From Brevundimonas sp. (lineage in GTDB: Bacteria; Pseudomonadota; Alphaproteobacteria; Caulobacterales; Caulobacteraceae), in the NCBI RefSeq assembly GCF_030704825.1, contig NZ_JAUYNX010000027.1:1-51228 (forward strand): a stretch of DNA of 51,228 nt, read 5' to 3'. This document shows, piece after piece, positions 11,256-21,155 of the stretch. The translations under genes and the position numbers were made by a program. Within the stretch, counting starts at the first letter, position 1. Each line of letters starts with the position of its first letter. The notes under the pieces were generated by a model, which did no database searches, was not told where the DNA came from, and saw nothing but the letters and a program-made list of their open reading frames with translations.

Positions 11256-11446
11256 AGAGCTTGTGAAGAAACCGTAGCGAGCATGCCCAGTCGCAAGGAA
11301 TAGGAGCACAGAAACCGCAGCGCACTACAGTGCGTGAGGATTGCGAGCACCGCATGGCACTTGGCCCCGCGTCGGGACTGGCAGTGCCAGTCCCGCTTGG
11401 GCCAAGTGCGCGAATGGGCAGCGCAGTAGGTTTATTCACAAGCTCT
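11256..11446. repeat. 191-base palindromic (MITE-like) element between mnmE and yidC
   Basis: The ends are 18-base inverted repeats matching at 17 positions: AGAGCTTGTGAAGAAACC at 11256-11273 and its complement at 11429-11446. Inside is a strong nested hairpin: outer arms GCACTTGGCCC (11357-11367) and GGGCCAAGTGC (11399-11409), inner arms GGGACTGGC (11374-11382) and GCCAGTCCC (11386-11394) around a 3-base loop. The right end reaches the first base of the yidC stop codon. There is no open reading frame. It may be a small non-autonomous mobile element, or a structured 3' end of yidC mRNA. Confidence 0.7.
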
Positions 11447-13137
11447 CACTTTTTGGCGGCTTCCTTCGCCACTGTCTCGTGCTCCAGCTTGCGGGTGATG
11501 TACCACTGCTGGGCAATGCTGATGACATTGCTGACGAACCAGTACAGCACCAGGCCGGCCGGGAAGAAGGTGAAGAAGGCCGCGAGCGCGATCGGCATGA
11601 ACTGCATCATGCGCTGCTGCATCGGGTCCATGGTCGCCATCTGGCCGCCGAGCTTCTGCTGCAGCCACATGGAGATGCCGAACAGCACCGGCAGCACGTA
11701 GAAAGGGTCAGGCGCGGAGAGATCATTGAGCCAGAGGCCGAGACTGGCCTGGCGCAGTTCCACCGATTCCAGCAGCACCCAGTACAGGGCGATGAACACC
11801 GGGAACTGCACCAGCAGCGGCCAGCAGCCGGCCAGGGGGTTGAAGCCCTCCTTGGTGTAGAGCTCCATCATCGCCTTGTTCAGACGTTCGCGATCCCCGG
11901 CGTAGCGTTCGCGGATGTCGGTGATGCGCGGCGCGAATTTCTTCATCTTCGCCATCGAGCGGAACTGCGCTTCCGACAGCTTGTACATCAGGCCCTTGAC
12001 GATCAGGGTCAGCAGGATGATGGCGATGCCCCAGTTGCCGAACAGCGCGTGCAGCTTGGCGAGCAGCCAGAACAAGGGCTTGGCGATGGGGGTGAGGATG
12101 CCGTAGTCCTCGGTCAGCTCCAGACCGGGGGCGATGCTGTCGAGATGACCCTGGAGCTTGGGGCCGATATAGAGGCCGGTGCTGAAGCTCTGCTCGCCGG
12201 CCGGCGCCACCGCCTGCAGCGGGCCGTGGTACTGGCCCAGATAGCCCTTCACGCTGCTGGGCTTGCCGGCGTAGCTGGCCTTTTCACCCGCAGGCGGAAT
12301 GACGGCGGCGATGAAGTAGTGCTGCAGCATGGCCAGCCAGCCACCGGTCTGGCTGGTTTCGAGCGGCTCCTTGTTGAGCTTCTTGAAGTCGATCTTGCGG
12401 AAACGGTAGCCGCCGCTTTCCTTCTGCTCGTAGAAACCAAGGCCGAGGAAAGTCGATACGAACGGCACCTCCGGCCCGGCGGCGACCGGGCTGCGCTGCA
12501 TGCGCACATAGGGCGAGGCCTGCACCGGCGCGGCGCTGCCATTGACCAGGGTCTGCACCAGTTCGATCTGGTAGCTGCCGCGCTTGAAGCGATACAGCTT
12601 GCGCAGACGCAGGCCGTCGGCGCCGACCGCTTCCAGCGGGACGTCGAGGCTGTCGCTGCCCTCGGCCAGGGTGTAGCTGGTGGCCGGCGAGCTGAACAGG
12701 GTGTTGGCGGTCACCAGCGGCTTGTCGCTGCCGGCCAGGCCGCTCTGCACGATGAAGAAGTGCGGGTCTTCCTCGCTGATGAGCGCGAGGTCGATGTCCG
12801 GCTGCGCCTTGGACACCGGGTAGCCAATCAGCTCGACCCGGCGCAGGTCGCCGCCGGCGAGAGAGATGTCCAGGCGGAGCTTGTCGGTGACCACGTGCAG
12901 TCGGGCACTGGAGCTGACGGCGGGCGCTTGCTCGGCCACTGCGGGCGCCGGCTGCGGATTCGCTGCGGTCGTGGCCGTCGCTGCGGATACGTCGGCCAGC
13001 ACCGGCTCATCGGTGGTCGAAACCGCAGCCGGGGTCGTGGCGACGAGCGGCTTCGGGTGGTCCTTCTGCCAGGCCTGGTAGGTCAGGAACAGCAGCACGC
13101 CGAAAATGGCGATGAGGAAAAAACGGCGGTTTTCCAT
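11446..13137 (-). CDS. yidC: Membrane protein insertase YidC
   Basis: This 563-residue inner-membrane insertase matches the long gammaproteobacterial type. The N-terminal anchor is FFLIAIFGVLLFLTYQAW, followed by an Ala/Pro-rich linker and a large periplasmic beta domain to about residue 350. The conserved Oxa1-like core carries the KLSEAQFRSMAKMKKFAPRI and GCWPLLVQFPVFIALYWVL segments. The final transmembrane helices (ALAAFFTFFPAGLVLYWFVS) are followed by a basic tail. It stands 55 bases after yidD. The stop codon touches the right end of the palindromic element. Confidence 0.97.
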   Translation of the reverse strand: MENRRFFLIAIFGVLLFLTYQAWQKDHPKPLVATTPAAVSTTDEPVLADVSAATATTAANPQPAPAVAEQAPAVSSSARLHVVTDKLRLDISLAGGDLRRVELIGYPVSKAQPDIDLALISEEDPHFFIVQSGLAGSDKPLVTANTLFSSPATSYTLAEGSDSLDVPLEAVGADGLRLRKLYRFKRGSYQIELVQTLVNGSAAPVQASPYVRMQRSPVAAGPEVPFVSTFLGLGFYEQKESGGYRFRKIDFKKLNKEPLETSQTGGWLAMLQHYFIAAVIPPAGEKASYAGKPSSVKGYLGQYHGPLQAVAPAGEQSFSTGLYIGPKLQGHLDSIAPGLELTEDYGILTPIAKPLFWLLAKLHALFGNWGIAIILLTLIVKGLMYKLSEAQFRSMAKMKKFAPRITDIRERYAGDRERLNKAMMELYTKEGFNPLAGCWPLLVQFPVFIALYWVLLESVELRQASLGLWLNDLSAPDPFYVLPVLFGISMWLQQKLGGQMATMDPMQQRMMQFMPIALAAFFTFFPAGLVLYWFVSNVISIAQQWYITRKLEHETVAKEAAKK

Positions 13138-13192
13138 GCTCGGGACGCGTCCTTACTACTGTTTCGCGGGAGAGGCGGGATCGGGGTACAAC

Positions 13193-13402
13193 TCAGGGGA
13201 CCGGATCGTAACCGCCGGCGTTCAAGGGGTGGCAGCGGCAGATACGCTTCGCCGCCAGCCAGCTGCCTCGAGCAGCACCATGCCGCTCCAGCGCTTCGAT
13301 GGCATAGCTGGAGCAGCTGGGAATGAAACGGCAACGCGGCGGCAGCAGCGGACTGATCAGGCGCTGATAACCACGGATGGGTACGATCAGGACTTGGCGC
13401 AT
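13193..13402 (-). CDS. yidD: Membrane protein insertion efficiency factor YidD
   Basis: This 69-residue protein is nearly all conserved family sequence: [20 protein letters not shown], then [19 protein letters not shown], then [15 protein letters not shown]. The characteristic cysteines of the SCSSYA and RCHP motifs are present. It overlaps the 3' end of rnpA by 16 bases and precedes yidC, in keeping with its role near the insertase. Confidence 0.95.
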   Translation of the reverse strand: MRQVLIVPIRGYQRLISPLLPPRCRFIPSCSSYAIEALERHGAARGSWLAAKRICRCHPLNAGGYDPVP

Positions 13403-13743
13403 GTGCTGTCGAGCTTGGCCCAGAGCCGCTCCACCGCCTCGACCTCGGCGTTGGCGGAATCCGTCAGCCGGCTGCGGAGGAACACCACCATGTCCACCGC
13501 CTGCAGACCGGTCTGGCGGTGACGGAAGCGCTCGCGGAGGAGCCGCTTGAGCCGGTTGCGCTGCACGGCGCGCTTGGCGAATTTCTTGCCGAGCGCGAAG
13601 CCGATGCGCGGATGCTCCAGGGCATTGGGCGCCAACACGGCGCTGAGCGGTCCCTGATGTAGACGGCGCCCCTGCTTGAAGGCGCGGTCAAACTGCGCCG
13701 GCGTCAGCAGCCGGACGCGCTGGGGAAAGCGCGCTCGGCTCAC
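13387..13743 (-). CDS. rnpA: Ribonuclease P protein component
   Basis: This 118-residue protein is the protein subunit of RNase P, which matures tRNA 5' ends. The family signature [13 protein letters not shown] lies near residue 63, preceded by [14 protein letters not shown]. The N-terminal [17 protein letters not shown] segment is typical of the substrate-contacting part. It lies 18 bases after rpmH and overlaps yidD, as in most bacteria. Confidence 0.96.
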   Translation of the reverse strand: MSRARFPQRVRLLTPAQFDRAFKQGRRLHQGPLSAVLAPNALEHPRIGFALGKKFAKRAVQRNRLKRLLRERFRHRQTGLQAVDMVVFLRSRLTDSANAEVEAVERLWAKLDSTCAKS

Positions 13744-13761
13744 CGAACTGCTCCAGTCCGC

Positions 13762-13899
13762 TTACGGAATGAGGCGCTTGCGGCCCTTGGCACGGCGACG
13801 GGCCAGCACCAGGCGACCACCAGCGGTCGCCATGCGGGCGCGGAAGCCGTGGGTACGCTTGCGGCGCACGGTGTGCGGTTGATAAGTGCGCTTCGACAT
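13762..13899 (-). CDS. rpmH: 50S ribosomal protein L34
   Basis: This protein is 45 residues long: [20 protein letters not shown] at the start and [12 protein letters not shown] at the end, the full L34 signature. The start at 13899 was chosen over a longer open frame because L34 always begins within a few residues of KRTYQP. It is the first gene of the rpmH-rnpA-yidD-yidC-mnmE run and is divergent from dnaA. Confidence 0.97.
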   Translation of the reverse strand: MSKRTYQPHTVRRKRTHGFRARMATAGGRLVLARRRAKGRKRLIP

Positions 13900-14091
13900 G
13901 GGATGTCTCGGGGGTGAGAATGCAAAAAGGCCGCGAAGTGTAAGCAGTCGACCCACAGCGAGCAAGTTTTAGACGATCATGGCGGCCGAACGGCGCACCA
14001 GCCTTGGCCTGGGCAGTCCGTTTATTTCATTGAGACAGCAGAACTCGCGGGATAGACTGCGAGGCCCCCCTTTATTTCCAGCGCGCATCCG
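13900..14091. promoter_or_regulatory. Divergent rpmH / dnaA intergenic region
   Basis: These 192 bases should hold the promoters of both rpmH (leftward) and dnaA (rightward). AT-rich patches occur near 13965 and at 14020-14030 (GTTTATTTCATTG) and 14068-14075. No good match to the DnaA box TTATCCACA is visible here, unlike the region after dnaA. The dnaA start has no strong Shine-Dalgarno sequence. Confidence 0.5.
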
Positions 14092-15423
14092 ATGTCGGGC
14101 GATACCCTGTGGTCAGATTGCGTGCTCCGGCTGGAAGCCCTGCTTCCGGAAGCGGAGGTGAACGCCTATCTGCGGCCCCTGCATGCGGTGCGTTCGCCCG
14201 ACCAGCTGACCCTGTTGGCGCCCAACCGGGTGGTGGTGGACCGGGTACGGCGCGACTACCTGCCAGCGATTCGCCGGACGCTGAGCGAGTTGCTGCCCTA
14301 CGACCTGACCCTCAACGTCACCGTCGGCGCGCCCTCTGCAGTACGCGCAGCAAGCCCCGAGCGGGTCGAGGAGCCGGCGGCCGCTGCGGTCAACGGCTCG
14401 TTCGCCAGCGGTCGGTTGGATCCGCGCTACACGCTCGACGCCTTCATCGAGGGCAAGTCGAACTCGCAGGCCCGCGCGGCAGCCGAATACGTAGCCAGCG
14501 CCCCGGGCGGGCAGTACAACCCCTTGCTGATCTACGGTGAATCGGGCCTGGGCAAGACCCACCTGATGCACGGCGTCGGCCACAGCATCCTGCGCAGCAA
14601 TCCCAAGGCGCGGGTGGTGTACGTCGGTGCCGAGCAGTGGCTGAACCAGTTCACCTCCTCGATCCGGCTCGGCCGCGCCGAGGAGTTCAAGAACCATTAC
14701 CGCACCGCCGATGCGCTGCTGATCGACGACATTCATTTCATCGCCGGCAAGGAGCGCACCCAGGAAGAGTTCTTCCACACCTTCAATGCGCTGATCGACG
14801 GCCGCAAGCAGATCGTGCTGACCTGTGACCGCTACCCGAAGGAGTTGGATGGCCTCGACGAGCGCCTGAAGACCCGCTTCGCCTGGGGACTGTCGGTGCC
14901 GGTGGATTCGCCGGACCTGGAAACCCGGGTGGCGATCCTGCTCAGCAAGGCCGAGCAGCAGGGCCTGAAGCTGAAGGAAGACGTTGCCTTCCTGATCGCC
15001 CGCCGGGTGCGGTCCAATGTGCGTGAACTGGAGGGGGCCCTGAACCGGTTGGCCGCCACGGCGCGCTTGAGTGGCAGCCAGGTAACCCCCGAGTTCGCCA
15101 CCGAGAGCCTGCGTGACATGTTCGCGGTGTACGACCGCGCAGTCACCCTGGACAACATCAAGAAGGAGGTCGTGGCCTACTTCAACATCCGCCTCAACGA
15201 CCTGTCTTCCGCCCGACGCACCCGTTCCCTGGCCCGGCCCCGGCAGATCGCCATGGCCCTGGCCAAGGAGCTGACCCAGCACAGTTACACCGAGATCGGA
15301 GATGCCTTCGGCAAGGACCACACCACGGTGCTGCATGCGCACCGGAAAGTGGCCGAACTGAGGGAGTCGGACCCCCGGGTTCGGGAGGATTACAGCAACC
15401 TGTTGCGTAAGCTAACAAACTGA
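14092..15423 (+). CDS. dnaA: Chromosomal replication initiator protein DnaA
   Basis: This 443-residue initiator has domain I at about 1-80 and a short Ala/Pro-rich linker. The AAA+ domain has Walker A GESGLGKT at 149-156 and Walker B LLIDDIHFIAGKERTQEEFF. The C-terminal DNA-binding domain carries the DnaA-box recognition motif DHTTVLHAHRKV. The Walker A form GESGLGKT (usually GGVGLGKT) and the His in HAHRKV (usually HACRKI) are small departures. It starts the dnaA-dnaN-recF-gyrB run. Confidence 0.97.
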   Translation: MSGDTLWSDCVLRLEALLPEAEVNAYLRPLHAVRSPDQLTLLAPNRVVVDRVRRDYLPAIRRTLSELLPYDLTLNVTVGAPSAVRAASPERVEEPAAAAVNGSFASGRLDPRYTLDAFIEGKSNSQARAAAEYVASAPGGQYNPLLIYGESGLGKTHLMHGVGHSILRSNPKARVVYVGAEQWLNQFTSSIRLGRAEEFKNHYRTADALLIDDIHFIAGKERTQEEFFHTFNALIDGRKQIVLTCDRYPKELDGLDERLKTRFAWGLSVPVDSPDLETRVAILLSKAEQQGLKLKEDVAFLIARRVRSNVRELEGALNRLAATARLSGSQVTPEFATESLRDMFAVYDRAVTLDNIKKEVVAYFNIRLNDLSSARRTRSLARPRQIAMALAKELTQHSYTEIGDAFGKDHTTVLHAHRKVAELRESDPRVREDYSNLLRKLTN

Positions 15424-15454
15424 GCACGACAGGGCAGATGTAAGGCTGACAAGT

Positions 15455-15463
15455 TGTGGATAA
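15455..15463 (-). promoter_or_regulatory. DnaA box, perfect match TTATCCACA
   Basis: The plus strand reads TGTGGATAA, the exact complement of the consensus box. It is 32 bases after the dnaA stop. Confidence 0.8.
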
Positions 15464-15489
15464 GCTTTGCGTAGGACGGGCCCGTGGTT

Positions 15490-15498
15490 TTATCCACC
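15490..15498 (+). promoter_or_regulatory. DnaA box, 8 of 9 match
   Basis: The plus strand reads TTATCCACC, one mismatch at the last base. It is opposite in direction to the perfect box and 26 bases away from it. Confidence 0.6.
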
Positions 15499-15642
15499 GG
15501 CAGCGCACAGGCTGATAAGGCTGGAAATGGCCTTGGAGCGGAGGCAGTTTGAGGATATAAGTCGATGAATAAAAAGACTTTCCTAAAGTTGTTCACCGAA
15601 TCCATGTGGCGTTAATACAGTTATTGTTGAGGACTCTAGTTC

Positions 15643-16746
15643 ATGCATATCCGTCACGTTCGCAACGAGTTGCTCGGTGCCCTGCAGACCGTCGTAGGGG
15701 TCGTGGAACGCCGGCAGACCCTGCCCATCCTGAGCAATGTGTTCCTGGAAGCGAGGGACGCGGAACTGGTGGTCCGGGCCACGGACCTCGAGATCGAGAT
15801 GGAGGTCAGCACGCCGGTCCAGAACCTCAAGCCCGGTAAGGTGACGGCCCCGGCACGCAAGCTCTACGACATCCTGCGAGGCCTGTCCGAGGGCGCCGAG
15901 ATCAGCTTCGAGGTGGTCGAGGAAGGACGCATGCTGGTGCGTTCCGGCAAGAGCCGCTACACCCTGGCAACCCTGGGGGCCGAGGAGTTCCCTTCGCTGG
16001 CCGGGATCCAGGCGGACACGCAGCTGACCCTGACGCACAAGGCCCTGCGCGATCTGATCGAGCGGGTCTCGTTTGCCATGGCGCAGCAGGATGTCCGCTA
16101 CTACCTGAACGGAATGCTGCTGCACATTGGCCCGCGTTTCGTGCGCGCGGTGGCGACCGATGGTCATCGTTTGGCGATGTCGGAGCTACTGATCGAGACC
16201 GGCCTCAAGGAGGAGCAGCAGATCATCCTGCCGCGCAAAGCCGTGCTGGAGCTGGCTCGCCTGCTGGATGGCGGCGATGCCGAGGTCACGCTGAGCATCG
16301 GTGGTGGCCAGATCCAGGTGCAGCTGCTCAACCTGCGCATCACGTCCAAGCTCATTGACGGGCGCTTCCCGGACTATGAGCGGGTGATTCCGGATTCCCA
16401 GGATCGTCGCGTGCTGGGCAATCGGGAGAAGTTGCGCTCGGCCCTGGCGCGGGCTGCGATCCTGTCCAACGAGAAGTTTCGTGGCGTCCGCCTGCAACTG
16501 GAGCCGGACCTGCTGCGGATCCAGACCCAGAACCCGGAGCGCGAGGAAGCCGAGGAAGAGGTCGAGGTGCAGCTCGAAGGCGAGAGCATGGAGATCGGCT
16601 TCAACGTCACCTATCTGCTCGATGCCCTCGACGCGATGAAGACCGAGAACTTCGTGCTTGAGCTTCGTGGCCCGGACGCCAGCGGCCTGCTGTTTGAGGC
16701 CGGCGAAACCCAGAGCAAGTACGTGGTCATGCCGATGCGCCTCTAG
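15643..16746 (+). CDS. dnaN: DNA polymerase III beta subunit (sliding clamp)
   Basis: This 367-residue clamp has the three-domain length normal for the family. Conserved segments include LSNVFLEARDAELVVRATDL, YYLNGMLLHI and RAVATDGHRLAMSE, and the C-terminal KYVVMPMRL that helps form the partner-binding pocket. It follows the likely origin and is 24 bases from recF. Confidence 0.97.
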   Translation: MHIRHVRNELLGALQTVVGVVERRQTLPILSNVFLEARDAELVVRATDLEIEMEVSTPVQNLKPGKVTAPARKLYDILRGLSEGAEISFEVVEEGRMLVRSGKSRYTLATLGAEEFPSLAGIQADTQLTLTHKALRDLIERVSFAMAQQDVRYYLNGMLLHIGPRFVRAVATDGHRLAMSELLIETGLKEEQQIILPRKAVLELARLLDGGDAEVTLSIGGGQIQVQLLNLRITSKLIDGRFPDYERVIPDSQDRRVLGNREKLRSALARAAILSNEKFRGVRLQLEPDLLRIQTQNPEREEAEEEVEVQLEGESMEIGFNVTYLLDALDAMKTENFVLELRGPDASGLLFEAGETQSKYVVMPMRL

Positions 16747-16770
16747 TCCGGAGGCGCTTCGACAGATTCG

Positions 16771-17871
16771 ATGCGGATCACGCAGGTAGCAGCGGAATCG
16801 CTGCGCAGCTTCGAGCGCCTGCGGTTTCAGCCGCATCCCCATATCAATATCTTCCACGGCGCCAATGCCGCTGGAAAGACCACGGTCCTCGAAGCGGTTT
16901 ATCTGGGGGCCAGGGCCGGCAGCTTCCGCGCTCGCCGTCTGGATGAAGTCATCCGCGAAGGCGCGACCAGCGCCAAGGTTTCGCTAGCCGTTTGCGGCGA
17001 TGACTTTCCTGCACCCCCAGTTATCTGGGGTGTTTCCTGCCGACGCGGCGAGGCGCAGATTCAGCGCTTTGATGAAGCGGCGAACCGCCGCGAACTCGCC
17101 GAGGCGATTCCGGTTGCTCTGGTTGACCGTCAACTTCATCGCGTTTTTGAGGAAGGCCCGGTTTACCGCCGTCGCTATCTGGACTGGGGATTGTTCTACG
17201 TGGAACAGTCATTCTTCGGACTCTGGCGTCGCTACGAGCGAGCACTGCGGCAACGCAATCAGGCGCTGCGCCAGAAGCTCAGCCTTCGACAGATTCAGGC
17301 TTGGGAGCCAGAGTTGGTCGCGTCTGGGGAGGCCCTCCATCAATTGCGGCGCGAACACCTGACGGTCTTGGAGCAGGAAGCGCGGGTCTGGTTGATGGAG
17401 ATGCTGGGCAGCGACCGCTTCAGTTTGCAGTTGGTGGCCGGCTGGGACGAAGCCGTTAGCCTGAGCAAGGCGCTCGAATCCGGTTTTGAGGGCGACCGCA
17501 AAATGGGCTTCACCCACGCCGGTCCGCATCGGGCCGAACTACGGCTGCGATTCGAGGGCCACGAAGCCCGCAGCTTCGTCAGCCGCGGACAGCAGAAGAT
17601 GCTGTCGGTGGCGATGGTACTGGCCCAGGCCGCGCTGGTCGCGCGCCATCGCCAACAGCATCCGGTCATCCTGCTCGATGACCTGGAAGCCGAGCTGTCC
17701 CAGGACTGGCAAAACCGCCTGCTGGCCGCATTAAAGCGTTACCCCGGACAAAGCCTGGTGACGTCGCTAGAATGGCGTGTTGCACCGGGCGTCGCGGGAC
17801 TGAGTCCCTCCGACTACCGCTTGTTCCACGTGGAACAAGGCACTCTGGGTGTCGTGGAGACGCCCCAATAG
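16771..17871 (+). CDS. recF: DNA replication and repair protein RecF
   Basis: This 366-residue SMC-like ATPase loads RecA at gaps together with RecO and RecR. Walker A is GANAAGKTT near residue 32, the signature motif is FVSRGQQKML, and Walker B is ILLDDLEAELSQ near the C-terminus. It stands in the standard dnaN-recF-gyrB order, 24 bases after dnaN. Two parS-like palindromes are built into its coding sequence. Confidence 0.96.
   Translation: MRITQVAAESLRSFERLRFQPHPHINIFHGANAAGKTTVLEAVYLGARAGSFRARRLDEVIREGATSAKVSLAVCGDDFPAPPVIWGVSCRRGEAQIQRFDEAANRRELAEAIPVALVDRQLHRVFEEGPVYRRRYLDWGLFYVEQSFFGLWRRYERALRQRNQALRQKLSLRQIQAWEPELVASGEALHQLRREHLTVLEQEARVWLMEMLGSDRFSLQLVAGWDEAVSLSKALESGFEGDRKMGFTHAGPHRAELRLRFEGHEARSFVSRGQQKMLSVAMVLAQAALVARHRQQHPVILLDDLEAELSQDWQNRLLAALKRYPGQSLVTSLEWRVAPGVAGLSPSDYRLFHVEQGTLGVVETPQ
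17192..17207. promoter_or_regulatory. parS-like ParB site in recF (one mismatch)
   Basis: The site reads TGTTCTACGTGGAACA. It differs at one base from the perfect palindrome TGTTCCACGTGGAACA, the form used as parS in Pseudomonas. It is about 3.1 kb from dnaA. Confidence 0.65.
17822..17837. promoter_or_regulatory. parS site in recF (perfect 16-base palindrome)
   Basis: The site reads TGTTCCACGTGGAACA, a perfect palindrome close to the general parS consensus TGTTTCACGTGAAACA and matching the Pseudomonas form at 15 of 16 bases. It is near the 3' end of recF, close to the origin, as expected for chromosome partitioning. No parA or parB gene is in the window. Confidence 0.8.
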
Positions 17872-17905
17872 ATGCGCTGAAAAGCAGCGAACACGCTGCG
17901 ATTGA

Positions 17906-20296
<2,391 letters not shown>

Positions 20297-20311
20297 CGAC
20301 CCGGCCGGGTC

Positions 20312-20746
20312 CTAGTTCCGGCCGGCGTCGATGAAAGCCCTGACGGTGGCCCAGATCGGCGGCTGGGCGCGGACGCCGTCGCATACGATCGCCTTGATGA
20401 ACGCCGGCGATGTGTTGGGGCGCACGTCTTCCCAGGCCGCGCCTTCCTCGGGATAGCGACCGATCTCCGCGCCGTCGGGGCCGTATTCCACCATGCCGGC
20501 CGTCCGCCATTTGCTTGTGCCGCACTGGATCTCGTAGGTCTCGACGGTGTGGCTGTAGTCGCCCGCGTCGCCGGCGCGGGGCGCCGTCGCCGCCAGCACC
20601 GTGGTGGTGTCGCCGTTCACGACGATGCTGTCGACGTCGGCCATGAAGACATTGTTCTGGCTGCGGGCGAACGGATGCCACTCCTCAGCCGCGGCGGACG
20701 TCCCACCGGCCGCCAGAACGATCAGGCTCAATACAAGATATTTCAC
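20312..20746 (-). CDS. Secreted surface-adhesin E-like protein
   Basis: This protein has 144 residues and a GTG start at 20746, chosen because GGGGAGGT stands a few bases upstream and the signal peptide (KYLVLSLIVLAAGGTSAAA) begins at once. The mature part has FARSQNNVFMADVDSI, a beta-strand pattern and two cysteines (ETYEIQC and IKAIVC). It resembles the small surface-adhesin protein E-like domain found in many alphaproteobacteria, though this assignment is tentative. It is convergent with gyrB, with a 15-base gap. Confidence 0.7.
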   Translation of the reverse strand: MKYLVLSLIVLAAGGTSAAAEEWHPFARSQNNVFMADVDSIVVNGDTTTVLAATAPRAGDAGDYSHTVETYEIQCGTSKWRTAGMVEYGPDGAEIGRYPEEGAAWEDVRPNTSPAFIKAIVCDGVRAQPPIWATVRAFIDAGRN

Positions 20747-20942
20747 GATGACCTCCCCGGATCCCCCTGCCCATGATGCTCCCCCGGACAACTTTGGCAA
20801 GGGTGGACAAGGGCCCTGGTCGATGGTCGACCGGCGGACGATCCGTGTGACGCCGGGCGTGCTCTGGACCGCCCCGGCGCCCGGGAAGCGGCGCCGGCGA
20901 CCAGCAAGCCCCCGGACGTCGATCGCCGGGTTTCGGTACTTG

Positions 20943-20952
20943 TGCAGTGCAA
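20943..20952 (+). promoter_or_regulatory. TGCAGTGCAA motif shared by both nitrate leaders
   Basis: The motif TGCAGTGCAA lies 53 bases before the first leader hairpin. A 9-of-10 match, TGCACTGCAA, lies 44 bases before the corresponding hairpin of leader 2. It may be an activator site or part of the promoter. Confidence 0.4.
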
Positions 20953-21005
20953 CATTCCGTGTAACCAATAGGGCGTCATACGTTTGAACGTGGCGCCTGA
21001 CGGTT

Positions 21006-21102
21006 CGTCCCCAATGAGGGGAGACGCTCCGGACATTCAGCAGATTTCGGCAATGAAGCCGCCCGGGGGCGCTCTGACATGAGCCGCGCCGAGGCGGCTT
21101 TT
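21006..21102 (+). promoter_or_regulatory. ANTAR (NasT) antitermination leader 1, upstream of nrtA
   Basis: Hairpin P1: arms CGTCCCC (21006-21012) and GGG-A-GACG (21019-21026, one bulged A) around the hexaloop AATGAG. Hairpin P2: arms CGGC (21048-21051) and GCCG (21058-21061) around the hexaloop AATGAA. Both loops have A at position 1 and G at position 4, the features known to be required for ANTAR-protein binding. The 3' arm of P2 is copied in the terminator (AGCCGC), so P2 and an extended terminator stem AGCCGCC/GGCGGCT (21057-21063 with 21093-21099) exclude each other. NasT, encoded in the same run, is the expected ligand. Confidence 0.75.
21082..21102 (+). terminator. Intrinsic terminator in nitrate leader 1
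   Basis: Arms AGCCGC (21082-21087) and GCGGCT (21094-21099) around a 6-base loop are followed by a TTTT run ending at 21102. It lies 54 bases before the nrtA start, the position expected for a regulated leader terminator. Confidence 0.75.
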
Positions 21103-21155
21103 CCGCGTCCGCGATCCGACCCGATTTTGCGACCTGGTGAACGACAGGAATGAAG

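Larger units (their letters stand above)
15424..15642. other. Putative chromosomal origin (oriC) between dnaA and dnaN
   Basis: These 219 bases lie between dnaA and dnaN and hold one perfect and one near-perfect DnaA box, both listed separately. They are followed by an AT-rich stretch at about 15553-15635 that could serve as an unwinding element. The placement matches known origins of related gammaproteobacteria. It must also contain the dnaN promoter; GAGG at 15630-15633 is a possible ribosome site. No origin function can be proven from sequence alone. Confidence 0.6.
20747..21149. other. Long intergenic region upstream of nrtA
   Basis: This 403-base stretch has no convincing gene. The left half carries the upstream region of the minus-strand secreted protein. 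From 20943 it holds a TGCA-type motif and from 21006 the antitermination leader of the nitrate operon, listed separately. A sigma-70 promoter must lie between about 20900 and 21000 but cannot be placed with confidence. Confidence 0.6.

Noticed and set aside
20747..20940. Small gene in the gap before leader 1
   Set aside because: Short frames exist but lack a ribosome site, sensible codon pattern or any family feature.
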